Origin: Streptomyces massasporeus
GTDB lineage: Bacteria > Actinomycetota > Actinomycetes > Streptomycetales > Streptomycetaceae
Assembly: GCF_014648995.1 (NCBI RefSeq)
Contig: NZ_BMSE01000004.1
Coordinates: 62,001 to 126,000, forward strand
DNA length: 64,000 nucleotides
Direction: 5' to 3'
A model generated the notes under the pieces. It ran no database searches and was not told the DNA's origin. It was given only the letters and a program-made list of their open reading frames with translations. This document shows, one piece after another, positions 59,054 through 64,000 of the stretch. Both the position numbers and the translations under genes were made by a program. The first letter of the stretch is position 1. Every line of letters begins with the position of its first letter.

Positions 59054-59440
59054 ATGACCAGCACGCCCAGTCACCTCGACCCGGAGATCGCCGCGCGCCT
59101 CAAGCGCAGCCCCGACGGTCTCCTGCCCGCCATCGCCCAGCAGTACGACACCGGAGAGGTGCTGATGCTCGGCTGGATGGACGACGAGGCGCTGCACCGC
59201 ACCCTGACCACCGGCCGGTGCACGTACTGGTCGCGCAGCCGCGGCGAGTACTGGGTCAAGGGCGACACCTCCGGTCACTTCCAGTGGGTGAAGTCCGTCG
59301 CGCTGGACTGCGACGCCGACACCGTGCTCGTCAAGGTCGACCAGGTCGGCGCCGCCTGCCACACCGGCGCGCGCACCTGTTTCGACGAGGACGTGCTCCT
59401 CAAGGACGGCGGTCCCGCCGGCTCCGCCACGGATCAGTAA
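59054..59440 (+). CDS. hisI: Phosphoribosyl-AMP cyclohydrolase
   Basis: HisI opens the adenine ring of phosphoribosyl-AMP in histidine synthesis. The 128-residue protein has [27 protein letters not shown], and the metal-binding Cys/Asp set LDCDADTV and CHTGARTCF. No phosphoribosyl-ATP pyrophosphatase (HisE) domain follows, so HisE must be separate. ATG 59054 is chosen because CACAAT stands seven bases upstream; ATG 59045 is unlikely. trpE begins 11 bases after the stop. Confidence 0.95.
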   Translation: MTSTPSHLDPEIAARLKRSPDGLLPAIAQQYDTGEVLMLGWMDDEALHRTLTTGRCTYWSRSRGEYWVKGDTSGHFQWVKSVALDCDADTVLVKVDQVGAACHTGARTCFDEDVLLKDGGPAGSATDQ

Positions 59441-59451
59441 GGTCAGCGGCC

Positions 59452-60933
<1,482 letters not shown>

Positions 60934-60935
60934 GA

Positions 60936-60967
60936 TGAACCCCGGGTGACGGTTCGCCCGGGGTTCA
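60936..60967 (+). terminator. Hairpin after trpE
   Basis: An 11-bp perfect stem (60936-60946 with 60957-60967) with a 10-base loop follows the trpE stop directly. It may end the hisI-trpE message or weaken read-through. Confidence 0.7.
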
Positions 60968-60983
60968 GGCGATAGTGGGACGC

Positions 60984-61616
60984 GTGACTGCTGTACCTCA
61001 CCCCCGTTCCGAAGCCCCCGGATCCGCCCGGGCCGGCCGCCTGAGCCTCGCCGTCGCGCTGCTGAGCGGCGCGCTCGGCGCCGCCGTGGCGCTGCTCGCC
61101 ACCCGGCAGCAATGGTCGCAGGGCACCGCGACGGTGGCCGGTGGCGCCTTCCCCCTGACCGCCAAGGGCAGCGACGTCACGGGTGTTCCCGCGGCGCTCG
61201 CCATAGTGGGCCTCGCCGCGCTCGTCGCCGTGTTCGCCGTCCGCCGCGCCGGCCGCTTCGTCGTCGCCGCGCTGCTCGCGCTCTCCGGCGTCGGCATCGT
61301 CGCCGCGGCCCTGCTCGGCGCCTCCGACAGCTCCGCGCTCGACGAGCAGGCCGCCCAGGCCTCCGGCGACGCCTCGGCCTCCGTCGACGCCCTCAGCCAC
61401 ACCGCCTGGCCGTACGTCGCGGTCGTCGGCGGTGTCCTGATCCTCGTGGCCGGACTGCTCGCCCTGCGCTACGGCCGGCTGTGGCCCGCCATGTCCGGCC
61501 GCTACGAGCGCGGCGCGACGCCGCAGCCGCGCCGCAAGGCCCCCGCCGTCGACCCCGACCGGCCCGAGGACCTGTGGAAGGCACTCGACCGCGGCGAGGA
61601 CCCGACCGGGGCCTGA
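60984..61616 (+). CDS. Trp biosynthesis-associated membrane protein (TIGR02234 type)
   Basis: This 210-residue protein has four membrane segments (about residues 20-40, 65-83, 90-110, 143-162). It follows trpE, as the TIGR02234/Trp_oprn_chp family does throughout the Streptomyces group; the function is unknown. I used GTG 60984: GATAGT lies seven bases before it, a leaderless layout. GTG 60975 is an alternative. Confidence 0.85.
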   Translation: MTAVPHPRSEAPGSARAGRLSLAVALLSGALGAAVALLATRQQWSQGTATVAGGAFPLTAKGSDVTGVPAALAIVGLAALVAVFAVRRAGRFVVAALLALSGVGIVAAALLGASDSSALDEQAAQASGDASASVDALSHTAWPYVAVVGGVLILVAGLLALRYGRLWPAMSGRYERGATPQPRRKAPAVDPDRPEDLWKALDRGEDPTGA

Positions 61617-61726
61617 GCCCACCCGGGGGAGCGGTGGAGCACCCCCGCTCACCCCGCGGGCGCGCGTGCGGGACAATGGCCCCGAGCGTCCTGCTCAGAC
61701 ACGCACACAGCAACGAGGAGCAAGCA

Positions 61727-61978
61727 ATGGCGGGCAGCAGCCACGGTCACACCCCGGCCGCCTGGACCGGTGTCACGATCGCCTTCATCGGTTTCTGCGT
61801 CTCGGGCGCGTTCATGGTGCTGGACCAGCCGGTGGGCTTCTGGGCGGGCATGGTGGTCGTGCTGCTCGGCGGTGTCGTCGGCGGCATCATGCGGATGATG
61901 GGCCTGGGCCAGCCCAAGGAGGCGCACCAGCCGCACCGGACCACGGGCGACCGCGAGCCGGCCGGCGCCGGGAGCTGA
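61727..61978 (+). CDS. HGxxPAAW-family small membrane protein
   Basis: This 83-residue protein starts MAGSSHGHTPAAWTG, the family's HGxxPAAW box at residues 6-13, followed by two membrane segments (about 16-33 and 39-58) and a polar tail. It should lie in the membrane with a short His-containing N-terminus. The function is unknown. ATG 61727 follows GAGGAG. Confidence 0.85.
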   Translation: MAGSSHGHTPAAWTGVTIAFIGFCVSGAFMVLDQPVGFWAGMVVVLLGGVVGGIMRMMGLGQPKEAHQPHRTTGDREPAGAGS

Positions 61979-61980
61979 CC

Positions 61981-62056
61981 TCCGCGGCACGATCCGCGGA
62001 GCACGTCCTCACGTGAGGGGCGGCCTGGCACACGGGTGCCGGAACCGCCCCTCACG
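61981..62056 (+). terminator. Two hairpins after the HGxxPAAW gene
   Basis: TCCGCGG/CCGCGGA (61981-61987 with 61994-62000) and a 12-bp stem (62012-62023 with 62045-62056), whose loop holds an inner GGCAC/GTGCC pairing, form two successive hairpins without a U-tract. Confidence 0.75.
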
Positions 62057-62067
62057 CGCGTGCGGGG

Positions 62068-62073
62068 CACAAT
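62068..62073 (+). promoter_or_regulatory. -10 element of a probable leaderless promoter (DUF2752 gene)
   Basis: CACAAT lies seven bases before GTG 62081. No ribosome site is seen. Confidence 0.5.
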
Positions 62074-62080
62074 GCATACC

Positions 62081-62506
62081 GTGAACGCCGAGAGCCGAAG
62101 GGTGACGCAGAGCGCCCCGAGCCGCCTGGCCGTCCCCGCCGGGGTGCTCGCGGCCGTCGCCGCCGCGTTCGCCTACGTGGGCACCGTGGACCCCAACGAG
62201 CCCGGCCACTACCCCGTCTGCCCGCTGCTGCGTTACACCGGCCTCTACTGCCCCGGCTGCGGCGGACTGCGCAGCGCGCACGCCTTCGTCCACGGGGACC
62301 TCCTCGCGGCGCTGCACGCCAACGCGCTCGCGACCCTCGGCTATCTGGGCTTCGCCGTGCTGTGGACCGTATGGGTGGTCCACGCGGTTCGCGGGCGCCC
62401 CCTGCGGATCGACCCGCGCCCGGGGCTGGTGTGGAGCCTCGGAGCGTTGCTGCTGGTCTTCACCGTTGTCCGGAACCTGCCCTTCGGTGGCTGGCTCCAT
62501 CCTTGA
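62081..62506 (+). CDS. DUF2752 family membrane protein
   Basis: This 141-residue protein has three membrane segments. The DUF2752 core is present: CPLLRYTGLYCPGCGGLRS, then AHAFVHGDLLAALHANALA; it contains three Cys and His residues possibly binding metal. The function is unknown. I chose GTG 62081 because of the CACAAT element seven bases before; ATG 62072 overlaps that element. Confidence 0.88.
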   Translation: MNAESRRVTQSAPSRLAVPAGVLAAVAAAFAYVGTVDPNEPGHYPVCPLLRYTGLYCPGCGGLRSAHAFVHGDLLAALHANALATLGYLGFAVLWTVWVVHAVRGRPLRIDPRPGLVWSLGALLLVFTVVRNLPFGGWLHP

Positions 62507-62645
62507 TCAACAGGCGGATGTCCAGGTAGTGGGACCGGCGTCAACCGGATGTGAGGCCTACGCCCCGCTGCGGATACCATCGCAGTGACCATCGGTTTTC
62601 GATCGGTCGCTGGAACTGTCAAGAGTCTGGAAGGGGGCCGCTCGC

Positions 62646-63455
62646 GTGAGTGTGCTCGACGAGATCATCGACGGAGTCCGTGCCGACCTTGCGGAGCGGC
62701 AGGCGCGCGTCAGCCTCGACGAGCTCAAGGAGCGCGCGGCGAAGGCTCCCGCGGCCAAGGACGGCGCGGCCGCACTGCGCGGCGACGGCGTCAAGGTCAT
62801 CTGCGAGGTCAAGCGCTCCAGCCCCTCCAAGGGCGCGCTGGCCGCGATCGCCGACCCGGCCGGACTCGCCGCGGACTACGAGGCGGGCGGCGCGGCCGTC
62901 ATCTCCGTCCTCACCGAGGAGCGCCGCTTCGGCGGCTCGCTCGCCGACCTCGAGGCGGTCCGCGCCCGGGTGGACATCCCCGTGCTGCGCAAGGACTTCA
63001 TCGTCACGTCGTACCAGCTGTGGGAGGCCCGCGCCTACGGCGCCGACGTCGTGCTGCTGATCGTCGCCGCCCTCGACCAGCCCGCCCTGGAGTCCCTCAT
63101 CGAGCGCGCCGAGTCCATCGGGCTCACGCCGCTCGTCGAGGTGCACGACGAGGACGAGGTCGAGCGCGCCGTCGACGCCGGCGCCCGCGTGATCGGCGTC
63201 AACGCGCGCAACCTCAAGACCCTCGAGGTCGACCGCGGCACCTTCGAGCGGGTGGCGCCGGAGATCCCCGACCACATCATCAAGATCGCCGAGTCCGGCG
63301 TCCGCGGCCCGCACGACCTCATCGCGTACGCCAACGCCGGCGCCGACGCGGTCCTGGTCGGCGAGTCCCTCGTCACGGGCAAGGACCCGAGGACGGCGGT
63401 CTCGGACCTGGTGGCGGCCGGCGAGCACCCCGCACTCCGGCACGGCCGGAGCTGA
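62646..63455 (+). CDS. trpC: Indole-3-glycerol-phosphate synthase
   Basis: TrpC closes the indole ring from carboxyphenylamino-deoxyribulose phosphate. The 269-residue barrel contains [11 protein letters not shown] (catalytic Lys), [25 protein letters not shown] (typical INNRNL in other groups) and [11 protein letters not shown] 62646 follows GGAAGGGGG. The preceding region (62507-62645) shows no Trp-rich leader. Confidence 0.96.
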   Translation: MSVLDEIIDGVRADLAERQARVSLDELKERAAKAPAAKDGAAALRGDGVKVICEVKRSSPSKGALAAIADPAGLAADYEAGGAAVISVLTEERRFGGSLADLEAVRARVDIPVLRKDFIVTSYQLWEARAYGADVVLLIVAALDQPALESLIERAESIGLTPLVEVHDEDEVERAVDAGARVIGVNARNLKTLEVDRGTFERVAPEIPDHIIKIAESGVRGPHDLIAYANAGADAVLVGESLVTGKDPRTAVSDLVAAGEHPALRHGRS

Positions 63456-63463
63456 TCACCCGC

Positions 63464-63469
63464 TAGGCT
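63464..63469 (+). promoter_or_regulatory. -10 element of a probable leaderless promoter (trpM)
   Basis: TAGGCT lies seven bases before ATG 63477, eight bases after the trpC stop. Confidence 0.5.
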
Positions 63470-63476
63470 TGCCCCG

Positions 63477-63644
63477 ATGACTCCCACCATGACGACCGTG
63501 GACCGGTACGCCCGCCTCGCGCGCGGCTGCCGCCCCCGCGGCTGCCGTGCACCGGCCCGCCGGATCCACGGCCGCCGCGTCCGGTACGTCATCGGCGACG
63601 AACCCGGGCAGGTCAACGGCATGCGATGGCAGCGCGCCCTTTAG
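63477..63644 (+). CDS. trpM: Tryptophan biosynthesis modulator TrpM
   Basis: This 55-residue basic protein (starts MTPTMTTVDRYARLARG, ends GMRWQRAL) lies between trpC and trpB, the place of trpM in Streptomyces. It is rich in Arg (14) and has two Cys (GCRPRGCR). TrpM is reported to modulate tryptophan synthesis and sporulation through partner proteins rather than catalysis. The identification is by position, size and composition. TAGGCT seven bases before the ATG suggests a leaderless message. Confidence 0.75.
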   Translation: MTPTMTTVDRYARLARGCRPRGCRAPARRIHGRRVRYVIGDEPGQVNGMRWQRAL

Positions 63645-63685
63645 GGGCGCGGGGAACTGCGCGACCAGCCCCAACGGGCCCGCAG
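63644..63685 (+). repeat. Dispersed Streptomyces intergenic repeat
   Basis: The segment starts GGGGCGCGGGGAACTGCGCG at the last base of trpM and runs to GGGCCCGCAG at 63685. From memory, this GGGGAACTGCGCGACCAGCC-type sequence recurs in intergenic sites of many Streptomyces genomes. It contains CTGCG/CGCAG as partial inverted repeat. Confidence 0.6.
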
Positions 63686-63752
63686 CCGACAGGTAGTCCT
63701 CGCTCCCACGGCGATTAGTGCATTCCACACACACTCACCGTGAGGTATTCGC

Positions 63753-64000
63753 ATGCCCAGCCAGTTCTTCATCCCCGACCCCGAGGGTCAATCGCCCAAC
63801 CCCGAAGGCTACTTCGGGGCCTTCGGCGGCAAGTTCATCCCGGAGGCCCTCGTCGCCGCGGTCGACGAGGTCGCCGTCGAGTACGACAAGGCCAAGCACG
63901 ACCCCGAGTTCGCCAAGGAACTCGACGACCTCCTGGTCAACTACACCGGCCGCCCCAGCTCCCTCACCGAGGTGCCGAGGTTCGCCGAACACGCCGGTGG
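63753..64000 (+). CDS. trpB: Tryptophan synthase beta subunit (N-terminal part, runs off the window)
   Basis: The frame opens at ATG 63753 behind GTGAGG and stays open to the end of the window: 82 residues starting with [13 protein letters not shown], then [16 protein letters not shown], a typical TrpB N-terminus, and [11 protein letters not shown]. TrpB joins indole with serine using PLP. The PLP lysine lies beyond the edge. It follows trpC and trpM. Confidence 0.95.
   Translation, partial: MPSQFFIPDPEGQSPNPEGYFGAFGGKFIPEALVAAVDEVAVEYDKAKHDPEFAKELDDLLVNYTGRPSSLTEVPRFAEHAG

Overview
The window is high-GC (roughly 70% or more) DNA with GTG/ATG starts, dense co-directional genes and strong G/C bias at third codon positions. 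Gene content and order (MoxR–DUF58–transglutaminase, the division and cell wall cluster through divIVA, ileS, dnaE, then his and trp genes) match the conserved core of a Streptomyces chromosome. I identified it from remembered family features and gene order; no database was searched.

Layout. 1–2958 (minus): a MoxR AAA+ ATPase, a DUF58 protein and a truncated TgpA-like transglutaminase, end-overlapping. 3262–3813 (minus): beta-carbonic anhydrase. 4206–22016 (plus): the dcw cluster rsmH-ftsL-ftsI-murE-murF-mraY-murD-ftsW-murG-ftsQ-ftsZ followed by pgeF(ylmD)-yggS(ylmE)-sepF-yggT(ylmG)-divIVA. It makes lipid II and builds the Z ring, with SepF standing in for the absent FtsA and DivIVA marking growing hyphal tips. 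No mraZ precedes rsmH. 22254–25439 (minus): ileS behind a T-box leader. 26092–34123: mostly plus-strand genes (TraR/DksA-like protein, lspA, RluD-type pseudouridine synthase, GNAT, Na+/H+ antiporter, SDR, dienelactone hydrolase), with a minus-strand mechanosensitive channel.

34128–39838 (minus) is the most accessory-looking part: a Tat-exported PhoD phosphatase, a degraded transposase scrap, a small secreted four-cysteine SH3-like protein in lower-GC DNA, a membrane-anchored DsbA-like oxidoreductase, an unknown membrane protein and a kinase-like DUF2252 protein. 40056–43595 (plus): dnaE. 43694–52324: a 55-residue basic protein, an NYN-domain protein, an ABC exporter pair, a DUF2567 protein, YbaK, a LON-domain protein, an unknown conserved protein and a pentapeptide-like membrane protein. 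52504–58228 (plus): hisD-hisC-hisB-(54-aa membrane ORF)-hisH-priA-ridA-hisF. After a divergent TIGR03085 gene, hisI-trpE, three small membrane-protein genes, trpC, trpM and the start of trpB follow. No trpF is seen, which fits PriA serving both histidine and tryptophan synthesis.

Most of the window is conserved housekeeping DNA and I do not see a clear undescribed multi-gene system. The best leads are small: an 11-codon ORF made by a tandem duplication at the murE/murF junction, a second leader-like ORF before ftsW, a BldD-like operator at ftsZ, a translational T-box on a eukaryotic-type ileS, a perfect palindrome before hisD, a consensus DnaA box outside oriC, tandem repeats between convergent genes, and a cysteine-rich secreted protein near a DsbA-like protein next to a transposase relic.
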